A DNA stretch of 37,760 nt from positions 1-37,760 of IMG/VR virus record IMGVR_UViG_3300017622_000002; one strand, given 5' to 3'. Below the pieces are notes generated by a model that saw only the letters and a list, made by a program, of their open reading frames with translations, searched no databases and had not been told where the DNA came from. Shown here in pieces: positions 1 to 7,430 of the stretch (its first letter is position 1; every line of letters starts with the position of its first letter). The translations under genes and the position numbers were made by a program. This DNA comes from a virus.

Positions 1-128
1 GCCCCCGCCGCGCCGGCGCCGGCGGCGCCAGCAGCACCTGCACCAGCCGCTCCGGCCGCACCAGCTCCTGCGGCCCCGGCACCTGCAGCTCCCGCCGCTC
101 CTGCGCCTGCTGCTGCGGTGCCCCCACC
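1..128. repeat. Gly/Ala-codon low-complexity tract at contig end
   Basis: Minus-strand codons here are almost only GCN and GGN, giving irregular AGA/AAG units. A similar but shorter GC-rich tract closes the window at 37725-37760. The tracts share the 15-mer GCCGCGCCGGCGCCG (7-21 and 37744-37758), but bases outside that match do not agree to the very ends. This is therefore not a clean terminal overlap. The tract is the likely reason the assembly opened here. Confidence 0.75.
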
Positions 129-179
129 CATGGCGGAGGCAATACCGGCAGCCGCCGGCGCTTCTGCACCTGTACACAT
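1..179 (-). CDS. Internal virion (ejection) protein, N-terminal part, cut by the contig edge
   Basis: ATG at 179 lies 5 nt after the stop of the upstream GNAT gene and has an AAAGGG ribosome-binding site. The protein starts MCTGAEAPAAAGIASAMGGG and then becomes an uninterrupted Gly/Ala run to base 1. An N-terminal Met-Cys followed by small residues is common in internal virion proteins of podoviruses (family knowledge). The C-terminal part very probably is the partial minus-strand gene at 37281-37760, since both pieces are Gly/Ala-rich and the gene order is continuous if the molecule is circular. A direct base-1/base-37760 join is out of frame. Joining at the 15-mer shared by 7-21 and 37744-37758 restores the frame. 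Confidence 0.7.
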   Translation of the reverse strand, partial: MCTGAEAPAAAGIASAMGGGTAAAGAGAAGAAGAGAAGAGAAGAAGAGAAGAAGAGAAG

Positions 180-184
180 AGTCG

Positions 185-637
185 TTACCCTTTCAGTTCG
201 AACACGACGCCGACTTGCTTGAAGCCGAGCGCCGAGTAGAGTTTTGCCGTCACGTCCGTATGGACGCCGGTAGTGATGCCTGCGCTGACCAGTACCGCGC
301 CGCGTGACTCCGCCCAGGCCTTGTAGGCGCGCAGCAAGTACGGCGCCGCCCGGGTCCCGCGGCTATCGCGGTCCACGTACAGCGCGTACTCGCCCGCGAC
401 CTTGGCTGTCGAGCAGAAGTGCTCGGTCACAAACGCCGCCATCAGGCCGACGATGCGTCCGTCCTTGCTGGCGACCTGTAAAAAGCCGTCTGGCCATTCG
501 ATAAGGCGCGCGCCTAAGTCCGCAAGCTTCTCAGGACTGAATGGCAGGACCGCATAGCGCGATTCCGAGTGCATTGCCCGGCCAAGCGCGATCAGATCGG
601 GGATATCGGCCGATGTTGCTGGTCTAATTTCGATCAT
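185..637 (-). CDS. GNAT-family N-acetyltransferase
   Basis: The 150-aa product begins MIEIRPATSADIPDLIALG, the usual beta1-alpha1 of a GNAT domain. It continues with a core strand pair (DGRIVGLMAAFV, AGEYALYVDRDSRG), the R-G-x-x-A region for acetyl-CoA binding (RGTRAAPYLLRAYKAWAES) and a typical end (AKLYSALGFKQVG). The start is fixed by a strong AAGGAGG site 5 nt upstream. It sits in the virion-protein block between a structural gene and the internal virion protein, so it is a late gene. GNAT proteins are often found among podovirus structural genes; whether it modifies a virion or a host protein cannot be read from sequence. Confidence 0.85.
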   Translation of the reverse strand: MIEIRPATSADIPDLIALGRAMHSESRYAVLPFSPEKLADLGARLIEWPDGFLQVASKDGRIVGLMAAFVTEHFCSTAKVAGEYALYVDRDSRGTRAAPYLLRAYKAWAESRGAVLVSAGITTGVHTDVTAKLYSALGFKQVGVVFELKG

Positions 638-646
638 TGGCCCTCC

Positions 647-1522
647 TTATTGGCCCAACAGGCCGTAAAGTGCTGCGGCGCCGCCAGCGGCCTGCGCCCA
701 TCCATTGCTGCCGGGCGCCGACTGGCTGACGGTCGAGCCGCCGCCGACCGCCGCGCGGATCGTATTGCCGAGAACGTCGAGCTGCTTGTAGGGCGACTGT
801 GCCTTCTCGTTCCAGTAGTCCATCTGGTCTTGAATCTGCTGCTGGTCGGCGCCGTACTGGAGCTGACCCACGCTCTGGAGCTGGGCCGCGTCGGTGTAGG
901 CCTGGTTGCCGTACTGCAGAGCCAGCGGCGCGGCGGCGAGCTGGTTCGCGCGCTCGGCCTGGAACGCCGTCTGGTTGCGGTTCAGCTGGTTCTCGGCCAG
1001 GCCGGCGCTCTGGTTGTAGTTCTGCATGCGCGCCGACGTTGCCGAGTCGGAGAGGCCCTGCGCCAGGTTGCGCGAGTTCGCGTCCTGCGCCTGCTGCCAG
1101 GCCGAGCCGCCGAACGCGCCGGCGCGCGCCATCGTCGAGTCGGTCGCGTTCACCGCGCCGTGGTAGTTGCGCGTGATGTCGCCGGCCGCCTTGTCGATCG
1201 TGCTTTGCAGGTACGGGTTGTCGCCCATGTAGGCGTTCGTCCCGGTGTCGCGGCCCAGGTACTGGCCGTTGAGCGTGCTTTGCAAGGCGCCGCTGCCGGC
1301 GTTGATGTCGGCCGAGCCGCTCAGGGCCCGGTCCGTCGCCATGCCCATGCCCATTTTCTGGAAATTGTTCAGGTTCGCCGAGCGCTGGCCGTCGTAGACC
1401 GGCATTTCTTGCCGGGACAACTGCTCGCCGCGGGAGAGCAGGTTGCGGGCCGATCCCTGCGCCCAGGTTGGCAGCTCGGTCGTGGTCTTGCTGGTGGTGT
1501 TGGATGGGGTACTGCTGCCCAT
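647..1522 (-). CDS. Putative virion structural protein (podovirus internal/tail type)
   Basis: 291 aa, starting MGSSTPSNTTSKTTTELPTW with an AGGAG site upstream. The body is rich in Gln, Asn and Ala and has long helical stretches (AENQLNRNQTAFQAERANQ) and a Gly-rich end (AVGGGSTVSQSAPGSNGW). The pattern NPYLQSTIDKAAGDITRNY followed by RAGAFGGSAWQQAQ resembles a recurrent podovirus virion protein seen near tail hub genes (family memory, not a search). The next genes on either side of the GNAT are ejection proteins. No enzymatic motif was seen. Function is inferred from position and composition. Confidence 0.6.
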   Translation of the reverse strand: MGSSTPSNTTSKTTTELPTWAQGSARNLLSRGEQLSRQEMPVYDGQRSANLNNFQKMGMGMATDRALSGSADINAGSGALQSTLNGQYLGRDTGTNAYMGDNPYLQSTIDKAAGDITRNYHGAVNATDSTMARAGAFGGSAWQQAQDANSRNLAQGLSDSATSARMQNYNQSAGLAENQLNRNQTAFQAERANQLAAAPLALQYGNQAYTDAAQLQSVGQLQYGADQQQIQDQMDYWNEKAQSPYKQLDVLGNTIRAAVGGGSTVSQSAPGSNGWAQAAGGAAALYGLLGQ

Positions 1523-1530
1523 GGTGGCTC

Positions 1531-1944
1531 CTATAGAGGGTAGTGGTAGCTGACTTGCGCCGGGGTGAAGCCGAGGCGGCGCGCGCCGGCCTCCCACTCG
1601 TCGCGCGCGGAGGCGAAGGAAATCAGCGTGGCGCCGACGTTGCGCGCCACCGCCTTGATGTGCGGGAAGAAGCGGCGCATCAGCGGCTCGCGGGTCGCCG
1701 AGTACGCGCACCAGATTTCGACCTTCTTGCTGTGGAAGGTCGGGACCAGGCGCAGGACGATGAATCCCAGGTATTCGCCCGCGTCGCCGGTGCCGATGTA
1801 GAGCGTCGAGTGACCCTGGCGCAGGGACATATAGACGTCTTCCGGCAGCCAGTCGTCGTGCGTGGCCTTCTTTACCTCGAGCAGGCCGGTGCGGGTGCGC
1901 TCCCACTCGGCGGCCAGTTGCTGCGGTTCGATTGGGTGGAGCAT
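1531..1944 (-). CDS. GNAT-like phage protein
   Basis: 137 aa from MLHPIEPQQLAAEWERTR. The stretch LYIGTGDAGEYLGFIVLRLV followed by a hydrophobic strand (VEIWCAYSAT), a helix (MRRFFPHIKAVARNVGATL) and the end GARRLGFTPAQVSYHY fits the core and C-terminal half of a GNAT fold. The Gly-rich acetyl-CoA loop is weak, so activity is uncertain. The start codon is only 1 nt past the stop of the upstream gene, suggesting translational coupling. It is the second GNAT-like gene in the same late block (the other at 185-637) but the two are not obvious recent duplicates. Confidence 0.55.
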   Translation of the reverse strand: MLHPIEPQQLAAEWERTRTGLLEVKKATHDDWLPEDVYMSLRQGHSTLYIGTGDAGEYLGFIVLRLVPTFHSKKVEIWCAYSATREPLMRRFFPHIKAVARNVGATLISFASARDEWEAGARRLGFTPAQVSYHYPL

Positions 1945-1945
1945 G

Positions 1946-2248
1946 TCAGTTCCCTGTAAGAAAGCGCTTCTGGACGAAGCCGGTGCTGAGGTAGAGCCAG
2001 CCCTCGACGACGTACCTGCTGCCGGCGGCGCCCAGCTCGGCCGGTGTGCTGTTGCGCACGAAGTCGCCGGGGGTGTAGCTGCCGGTGGCCGGCGGCGCCG
2101 GGACTGCGTTCGCACAGCCACGGATGGCACCCTCAGCCAGCGCGTTCACCTGGATCGCGGTCTCGCGCTGCAGTTGGTGAAGCCGCTGCTTCAGCGCGCG
2201 CACGTCGTCGCTCTGCGGCAGGCGCGCGTCTTCGCTCAGTTTGCTCAT
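1946..2248 (-). CDS. Hypothetical virion-associated protein
   Basis: 100 aa starting MSKLSEDARLPQSDDVRALK. The first 40 residues form a likely coiled coil (VRALKQRLHQLQRETAIQVN). The rest is a small beta-rich domain (TGSYTPGDFVRNSTPAELG, YVVEGWLYLSTGFVQ). The start overlaps the stop of the gp10-like gene by 4 nt (ATGA), so it belongs to the tail-hub operon. The family was not recognised. A short helix plus beta domain next to the stopper gene could suit a head-tail or tail accessory role, but that is a guess from context. Confidence 0.6.
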   Translation of the reverse strand: MSKLSEDARLPQSDDVRALKQRLHQLQRETAIQVNALAEGAIRGCANAVPAPPATGSYTPGDFVRNSTPAELGAAGSRYVVEGWLYLSTGFVQKRFLTGN

Positions 2249-3702
2249 TCCATTCCATCCGGGATCAGTGCCGGCGTGAAGCCGACGATTTCGAAGTCGC
2301 CCGACAGATCGATGCGCAGGCGGTGGTAGCGGCCCGAGGCCAGCGGGTCGAAGTGACTGCCGGCCAGGGTCGTGCTACCGCGGTTCTCCAGCGCGCCGCC
2401 GTCGAAGTCGCGGGTGTAGTGCGTCATGCTCGAGGCACCAGGCCGGCGGGTAAAACGAGGCGCCACCCGGCTCAGCGTCGTGTACTGCTCGTCGTCGCCG
2501 AAGTCGCCCGTTGTCAGGGAAGCGGCGCCGGCGGGGCCGGTCAGCGTCTTGATCTTGTGGTCCGTGGCCACGATGCCCATCGCCGAGGCGCTGGTATCGA
2601 ACGCCGGCGAATCGAACGGCAGGTCCGGCAGGGTGTCGTAGGTAATGCCCAGGTCATCCGGCCAGCTGTCATAGTTCGTTTCGGCGCCCTGGTACTGAAA
2701 CACCGTCTCAATCGGCAGAGCGACGCGACCCCAGCGGTCGGTGCTCAGGTTGTAGACCACGGCCTCGGTCAGCGCGCCGCCCGAGCCTGCAGTCGGAAAG
2801 AACCACCAGCACAGGTTTTTCGCCTGGTCAAAGTGCGACCGGATCCGGTAGCGGTAGGTCGGGTCCGAGTAGCCGAAGAACCATTCCTTCGGCGCGCTCT
2901 TGATCGGCATCGGCCGGGCGCCATCGAAGACCCAGAAGTCGTCGCGGCCAATGAACACGTGCGCGGTGCCGGTATCGATGATCGCCTCGGCGCTGATCGC
3001 ACCCACGTTCGACGACACCAGGTCCCACTGCCAGACCACCGGCTTTCCGACGTAGCGCCCCAGGTAGAGCGAGCGCTCCTTGTAGACCACCACGTCGCGC
3101 CCCAGGCGCTGCGCCGCGCGAATCTCGCCGGGCGTGTCCAGCAGGTAGCCGAACGCCGCCTGGTTGCTCTCTGCCGGCGCCCACGTCATGTGATCGTACA
3201 GGTGCGAGCAGGCCCACCCGTCCGGCCGGTCGCCGCCGGCGTAGGCAGCGTTGATGCAGAAGGCCAGCACGAAGCCCGACGCGGTCACGATGATCCGTGC
3301 GCGCGGCGACTGCGGGATGTCGGCGAACGCCGTGCCGGCGCCGGTCGACACCTGCAGCTGCTCGGTCTCGTTGCAGGCCAGCGAGGCGTTGCCGAACTGC
3401 GCGAAACGCCAGCGGTTCTCGATGTTGCCCGCGTAGCCGCTGGGCCGCGACTGGTTGACCAGCGAGGTGCTCGACAGCTCGTACAGTGCCGTCTGCGTGC
3501 CCACGAACACCCGGCTCAGCTTGTCGAGGCGCGCCATGACGGCGGCGCCACGGCATTCCGAGGGCAGGGCGGGCAAGTTCGCATCGAGCGGCGTCGGCGC
3601 GCCCGACATCCCGCGCAGGGTCGGCACCAGGTTGGAGCAGTCCGTGAGGATGCCCGGCGTCGTGCTGTCGGCGTCCGGCGCGAAGCCGGTGATCGGGATC
3701 AT
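2245..3702 (-). CDS. gp10-like head-tail stopper / packaged-DNA stabilization protein
   Basis: 485 aa, starting MIPITGFAPDADSTTPGILT. The protein is beta-rich, with recurrent blade-like segments (RVFVGTQTALYELSSTSL, AHVFIGRDDFWVFDGARP, EAVVYNLSTDRWGRVALP), as expected of the propeller-containing P22 gp10-type stopper. It overlaps the adaptor gene by ATGA (3699-3702), reproducing the adaptor-then-stopper order of P22-like podoviruses. In P22 the product closes the portal channel after packaging and joins the tail hub (established for the family). Length is close to P22 gp10 (about 470 aa). Assignment rests on fold-like pattern and order rather than a search. Confidence 0.7.
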   Translation of the reverse strand: MIPITGFAPDADSTTPGILTDCSNLVPTLRGMSGAPTPLDANLPALPSECRGAAVMARLDKLSRVFVGTQTALYELSSTSLVNQSRPSGYAGNIENRWRFAQFGNASLACNETEQLQVSTGAGTAFADIPQSPRARIIVTASGFVLAFCINAAYAGGDRPDGWACSHLYDHMTWAPAESNQAAFGYLLDTPGEIRAAQRLGRDVVVYKERSLYLGRYVGKPVVWQWDLVSSNVGAISAEAIIDTGTAHVFIGRDDFWVFDGARPMPIKSAPKEWFFGYSDPTYRYRIRSHFDQAKNLCWWFFPTAGSGGALTEAVVYNLSTDRWGRVALPIETVFQYQGAETNYDSWPDDLGITYDTLPDLPFDSPAFDTSASAMGIVATDHKIKTLTGPAGAASLTTGDFGDDEQYTTLSRVAPRFTRRPGASSMTHYTRDFDGGALENRGSTTLAGSHFDPLASGRYHRLRIDLSGDFEIVGFTPALIPDGME

Positions 3703-4346
3703 CGCGCGCTCCCGATGGTCAGCGTCGAGCCGCTGTGGCGCATCCAGTCGTCGGCCTCGATCAGGCCGTTGACCGCGCTGGCGTACATGCGCGCCGCCGT
3801 GGCGACCCGGGCGTCGTCCTTCAGGTGCAAGTACGCCTCGATCAGCGCCGCGTACAGGTAGGCCGCCGGGCAGTTCTCCAGCAGCCAATTCGTGTCGGCG
3901 TCGGCCGTCAGCGCGGCGAAGCGCCGGTAGTAGCTCATGCTGAAGTTCAGCGGCTTGCCGCCCTCGACCGCGATCCCGCCGTCCTGGAACGTGTAGTAGC
4001 GGGCGAAGCCGGTGGGCGCCAGCTCGGCGAAGCGCTCGGGCGTCACGTAGGCCAGCGGGCGCATACCGGCGCCGTCGTTCACCAGCAGGCGTTCCAGCGA
4101 CAGGAAGCCGGCCGGCAACGACGCCAGCGACTCCGTTTCGGTCGCCAGCATCGCATTGATGCGAAGCGGCGGGACGGCAACGTCCAGGTCGCGCGAGCCG
4201 GTATAGAACCGCGATTCGGCCAGTGCAACGAAGTCCGGGATCACGTCGCCCAGGTTCGTGCGGCCCAGGCGCTTGGCGATCATGGCCTGGAGCTGGCCGT
4301 AGTTCTGGCCCCGGAGGGCCAATGCTTCGGGGGCGATGATAGTCAT
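3699..4346 (-). CDS. Head-tail adaptor protein (gp4-like)
   Basis: 215 aa starting MTIIAPEALALRGQNYGQLQ. It contains the typical helical pattern of phage adaptors: an N-terminal helix with AMIAKRLGRTNLGDVIPDFV, then FVALAESRFYTGSRDLD, a loop (SLPAGFLSLERLLVNDG), and the C-terminal helices with NCPAAYLYAALIEAYLHLKD. The segment L-x-x-x-C-P-x-A-Y-L-Y-A is recurrent in gp4/adaptor proteins of P22- and SU10-like phages. It lies between the tailspike and stopper genes. The product should dock on the portal ring and receive the tail hub. The long upstream extension of the frame has no ribosome site and was not used. Confidence 0.75.
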   Translation of the reverse strand: MTIIAPEALALRGQNYGQLQAMIAKRLGRTNLGDVIPDFVALAESRFYTGSRDLDVAVPPLRINAMLATETESLASLPAGFLSLERLLVNDGAGMRPLAYVTPERFAELAPTGFARYYTFQDGGIAVEGGKPLNFSMSYYRRFAALTADADTNWLLENCPAAYLYAALIEAYLHLKDDARVATAARMYASAVNGLIEADDWMRHSGSTLTIGSAR

Positions 4347-4365
4347 GAGAGTGCTTTCGGTTGTA

Positions 4366-6111
4366 TCAGGCGATGACTGCAAGCTTTCGTTGCGTCCCGG
4401 CCGCATCCTTGATAGTCACGTAACCCGTGATCGCCGCATCGGCGCTGACCGAATGGGACCCGAATCGAACGAGACCAGCCCCTTTCGGCCCCAGCGCGAT
4501 ATCGATGTTTGCAGATGGCCCTTTGGCATCTAGGTTCACGCGTCCGGTTGCAGCGGAGTACATAGCGATGCCGAACTCCGGGCCAAAGTCACAACCTGTG
4601 GTGATCTCGTCAGCTGCCGACGCTGTTGCGGTCGACTTGGGAGTTGTCTCACCAGAGGCGCGGCAGCCGCTCAGCATGGTGCCCGCTCCGGCATTGCGGA
4701 ACCCCGCCGTAGCGGAACTCACGCTCACGCAGCTCACCAGCAGGCTGTTGGAGCATCCGGGGGCGACCTGGAAGCCATACAGGCGCGAGTCAACAGCAGT
4801 AACGCCAGTGACGACGTTACGGGAGGCGTTGCCATTCGCGTTACCATTCAGCAGGACGCCATTCGTGCATCCTTGAACCACGCCATCGGAGATGTGCACA
4901 TCGTCGGAGCCCGAAACGACTCCGTCGACGGTGCCGCCGCCAGCATAGTCGCCTGCGCGGATGTAGAAGCCTGTCAACGAGGATCGAGCGGCGGCGCGGT
5001 TATATGCGTCCGTAGCGGGGGGCTTGGTGCGGAACCGTATGCCAACGTAGGACAAGGCCGGATTGCTGCCGTAGTCCGTCACAGTAACGCCCGATGCGTG
5101 CCACAGACCGCGGATGTCGACGCCGGCGGCCCCGTCCGTGCGAAGGCCATGGTTTCGCACTCGGACGTTGGCGACGAAATTGCCGCTTGGTTCGGTGGCG
5201 CTGTCCGAGCGCGCCTTCAAGTCTAGGCCGTCCGCTCCGGTGTTCTCGATGTCCACGGATTCAATGCGCACGCTTTGCGGGTTGCCGTTCTGCAGGCCGA
5301 TGCCGTAGCTAGCGACGTTGTGGATGTACAGGTCTCGGAACAAAAGGTTCTTACACGAAACATCGGCATCGCCAGCAGTCGCAAGGACGAAAACGCCGTG
5401 CCCAGCCCCGGGGCTGCCCATGTTATAAGCGCCGGCCAGTTCGAAGCCGGTCAGCATGTTCCCTTCCGGTGCCACCATCGCGATGATGATTTTGGTTGTC
5501 AGGCTCGTGCTGATCTTGCAGCGAGCACGGCCCGCGCCTACCAGGGAAACGCCTTTGCGCAGAACAACGGCGCAGTCCGATGCGGGAACAGGAACGCCAA
5601 AATTGGAGAATGTCTCGTTAAGTGACGAAGTCCCAACCAGGTAATTCCCCTCGGGAAGATAGACCGCACCACCGCCTGACACAGAAACAAACTCGATAGC
5701 TGCCTGGATTGCCGCCGTGTCGTCGGTGACGCCATTTCCCTTTGCGCCACCGGCAAACCGCGAGTCTTTCACGCTAACGACTTCGCTTGCCCTGGCTTCT
5801 AATGCATCGACGCGCGCAGCAATGCCGCCCACGACGACCGAGGACGCATCGTCGTTCGGATCGTTGAGAACCACGTCGGTAATCGTGAACGGATCGATGT
5901 GCTTGCCGACGATGCTCAGGTTGTAGTGACCGTCCGCCGCGTAGAAGGCGAACCGCCCGTTCTCGTCGGAGCTGACGGATTCGACAGCCTGGCCGCCGTC
6001 GGCCGCGTAGATCGTCGCCGGCTCGTTGTCCGGGTAGGTCGTGACGGTGACGACCGCGCCGGCGACCGGCTTGCCCTGTTTGTTGAGGATCGTCTCGGTA
6101 TAGCGTTCCAT
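4366..6111 (-). CDS. Tailspike protein with pectate-lyase-like beta-helix
   Basis: 581 aa starting MERYTETILNKQGKPVAGAV. Residues 1-85 form a small beta domain (carboxypeptidase-regulatory-like: GKPVAGAVVTVTTYP) that probably attaches to the virion. A short coiled segment (ARVDALEARASEVV) follows, then the pectate_lyase_3 entry motif FAGGAKGNGVTDDTAAIQAA. After that comes a long parallel beta-helix with repeated Asn/Gly/Val turns (HISDGVVQGCTNGVLLNG). The end (GPKGAGLVRFGSHSVSADA) is a trimeric-fibre-like tip. Such spikes bind and often degrade capsular or O-antigen polysaccharide. The start codon overlaps the upstream stop (TGATG). Specificity cannot be read from sequence. Confidence 0.88.
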   Translation of the reverse strand: MERYTETILNKQGKPVAGAVVTVTTYPDNEPATIYAADGGQAVESVSSDENGRFAFYAADGHYNLSIVGKHIDPFTITDVVLNDPNDDASSVVVGGIAARVDALEARASEVVSVKDSRFAGGAKGNGVTDDTAAIQAAIEFVSVSGGGAVYLPEGNYLVGTSSLNETFSNFGVPVPASDCAVVLRKGVSLVGAGRARCKISTSLTTKIIIAMVAPEGNMLTGFELAGAYNMGSPGAGHGVFVLATAGDADVSCKNLLFRDLYIHNVASYGIGLQNGNPQSVRIESVDIENTGADGLDLKARSDSATEPSGNFVANVRVRNHGLRTDGAAGVDIRGLWHASGVTVTDYGSNPALSYVGIRFRTKPPATDAYNRAAARSSLTGFYIRAGDYAGGGTVDGVVSGSDDVHISDGVVQGCTNGVLLNGNANGNASRNVVTGVTAVDSRLYGFQVAPGCSNSLLVSCVSVSSATAGFRNAGAGTMLSGCRASGETTPKSTATASAADEITTGCDFGPEFGIAMYSAATGRVNLDAKGPSANIDIALGPKGAGLVRFGSHSVSADAAITGYVTIKDAAGTQRKLAVIA

Positions 6112-6419
6112 CAGATGCGGCCCTCGTAGATACGGCATTTCGTGTTCTCGGCCAGGAAAGCGTCGAGCATCTTGTCGTCGCGTGCGACCACCTCCCAGGT
6201 GGTGCCGCGCTTCATCGCCCACTCGTTGAGCAGGTCGATCGGAATGGATGCGGCGTAGTGGTCGCCGTCGCGGGTCTTCGTCATGCCGGCGCGGCGGAGC
6301 GCTTCGTTGCGCGCCAGGGCGCCGGAGACGTCGGTGGATTGAACGATCATGCCGGTGCCGTCGCCGTGCTCTCGCATCGTCAGGCGGCTGTTGGCGGTGG
6401 CGTCGAGGATGAAGTCCAT
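6111..6419 (-). CDS. Hypothetical protein between capsid and tailspike genes
   Basis: 102 aa, MDFILDATANSRLTMREHGD... with a compact alpha/beta pattern and no membrane segment, signal peptide or metal motif. Its stop overlaps the tailspike start (TGATG), so the two are probably translated together. It lies immediately downstream of the intrinsic terminator that follows the major capsid gene. No family recognised. The conserved-looking segment SIPIDLLNEWAMKRGTTWEV suggests a folded domain. A decoration, neck or tailspike-assembly role is possible from position only. Confidence 0.65.
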   Translation of the reverse strand: MDFILDATANSRLTMREHGDGTGMIVQSTDVSGALARNEALRRAGMTKTRDGDHYAASIPIDLLNEWAMKRGTTWEVVARDDKMLDAFLAENTKCRIYEGRI

Positions 6420-6430
6420 GGGGTATCCGG

Positions 6431-6460
6431 AAAAGAAAAAGGGCGCTCCGGAGAGCGCCC
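6431..6460 (-). terminator. Intrinsic terminator after major capsid gene
   Basis: Inverted repeat GGGCGCTC (6441-6448) / GAGCGCCC (6453-6460) with loop CGGA. In the minus direction it is followed by TTTTTCTTTT (complement of 6431-6440). It lies between the capsid gene stop (6481) and the next start (6419). It would trim late transcripts so that capsid message exceeds downstream message. Confidence 0.85.
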
Positions 6461-6480
6461 TTCAGGGGTTACAGCAGGGA

Positions 6481-7422
6481 TTACTGCAGGTCGAGGACGG
6501 CACCGTGCGAGTTCGGGTTGTAGTCCTTGAAGGTGAATTCAGCGTTCACCATGACGTCCTTGGTGTCGCCGGTCACGCCCAGCGGGGTGTCGTTCATCGA
6601 GCGCAGCATCGCCAGTTCTAGGAAGTCCGGGTCGATGATCGCGACCTCACGCTGACGCATGTGGCGGGCGTTGACAGCCTTCACGCGGCCGAACGGGCCG
6701 ATGTAGACCTCGAGGGTTGCGGTCAGGGTCTTGTCCTCGGCCTTGTCGAAACGGGTCTGGCCGGCCAGAAAGGTGTCGAACACGGTGCGCTGGCTGGACG
6801 GCAGCAGGATGTAGCTGTTGTCCATGTTGGCGCCGTTGTCGAACATCTGTTGCAGCACGTTCTTGAGCAGGGCTTCGGTGAACGGGCGCAGGGTGCCGTC
6901 GACAGCCGCGGTGTTGGTCACCGGGTTCGCTGCCACGCCGCTGACGCCCAGCGAGACGTTCTTCGACATGAAGCCGAACAGGCCGCGCGCCTGCGGTGCG
7001 ACGCCGGCGGCCGCCGCGATCGCGGTCGTGTTCTGCAGGAGCGCGAATTCGATGTCCTTCTTCAGTTCGACCATGGTCTTGGCGAGCTGACGGTTGTACT
7101 CGGACTTGCCGCCGGCCTTCTCGACCTTTTCCTGGGTGCCGGTCACGCCGAACACGTCTTCGACGATCTGCGTGCGGTTGCCCAGGCGGACCGGCGGGGT
7201 GCGCTGGGTGCGGGTGGCGTTGTTGCCCTGTTCGACCTTGTTGGCCTTGGCCGCGCGGTATTCGTCGGTGCTCCATTCTTCGAAGACGCCGCTCGCCTTG
7301 CCTTTGCCGATGAGCTTGACGAACGGGGTCTCGGCGACCGACACGTTCCAGATCTTGTCCATCAGCTGTTCGCGGTTGGTGGTGTTGTTGAACGTTGCGA
7401 AAGTGTTTGCAGTTTGTGCCAT
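6481..7422 (-). CDS. Major capsid protein (HK97-fold, SU10/DUF5309-like)
   Basis: 313 aa starting MAQTANTFATFNNTTNREQL with an AGGAG site. The start resembles the DUF5309/SU10-type capsid family: an N-arm with NREQLMDKIWNVSVAETPFV, then FEEWSTDEYRAAKANKVEQG, a spine helix (RQLAKTMVELKKDIEFALLQ), a P-domain segment (NAEFTFKDYNPNSHGAVLDLQ) and the A-domain strand LEVYIGPFGRVKAVN. It directly follows the scaffold gene and precedes a strong terminator, as usual for a capsid gene needing high expression. Length fits a T=7 podovirus capsid subunit. Confidence 0.88.
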   Translation of the reverse strand: MAQTANTFATFNNTTNREQLMDKIWNVSVAETPFVKLIGKGKASGVFEEWSTDEYRAAKANKVEQGNNATRTQRTPPVRLGNRTQIVEDVFGVTGTQEKVEKAGGKSEYNRQLAKTMVELKKDIEFALLQNTTAIAAAAGVAPQARGLFGFMSKNVSLGVSGVAANPVTNTAAVDGTLRPFTEALLKNVLQQMFDNGANMDNSYILLPSSQRTVFDTFLAGQTRFDKAEDKTLTATLEVYIGPFGRVKAVNARHMRQREVAIIDPDFLELAMLRSMNDTPLGVTGDTKDVMVNAEFTFKDYNPNSHGAVLDLQ

Positions 7423-7430
7423 GTTGGCTC

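Noticed and set aside
2044-3861. 605-codon open frame on the plus strand
   Set aside because: It is the shadow of the gp10-like and adaptor genes; the product is Arg/Ala/Val-rich without domain pattern, a typical effect of high GC on the opposite strand.
4366-6111. Diversity-generating retroelement, as in the podovirus BPP-1
   Set aside because: No reverse transcriptase gene, no template/variable repeat pair and no C-type-lectin-like receptor protein were found; the tailspike is a beta-helix.
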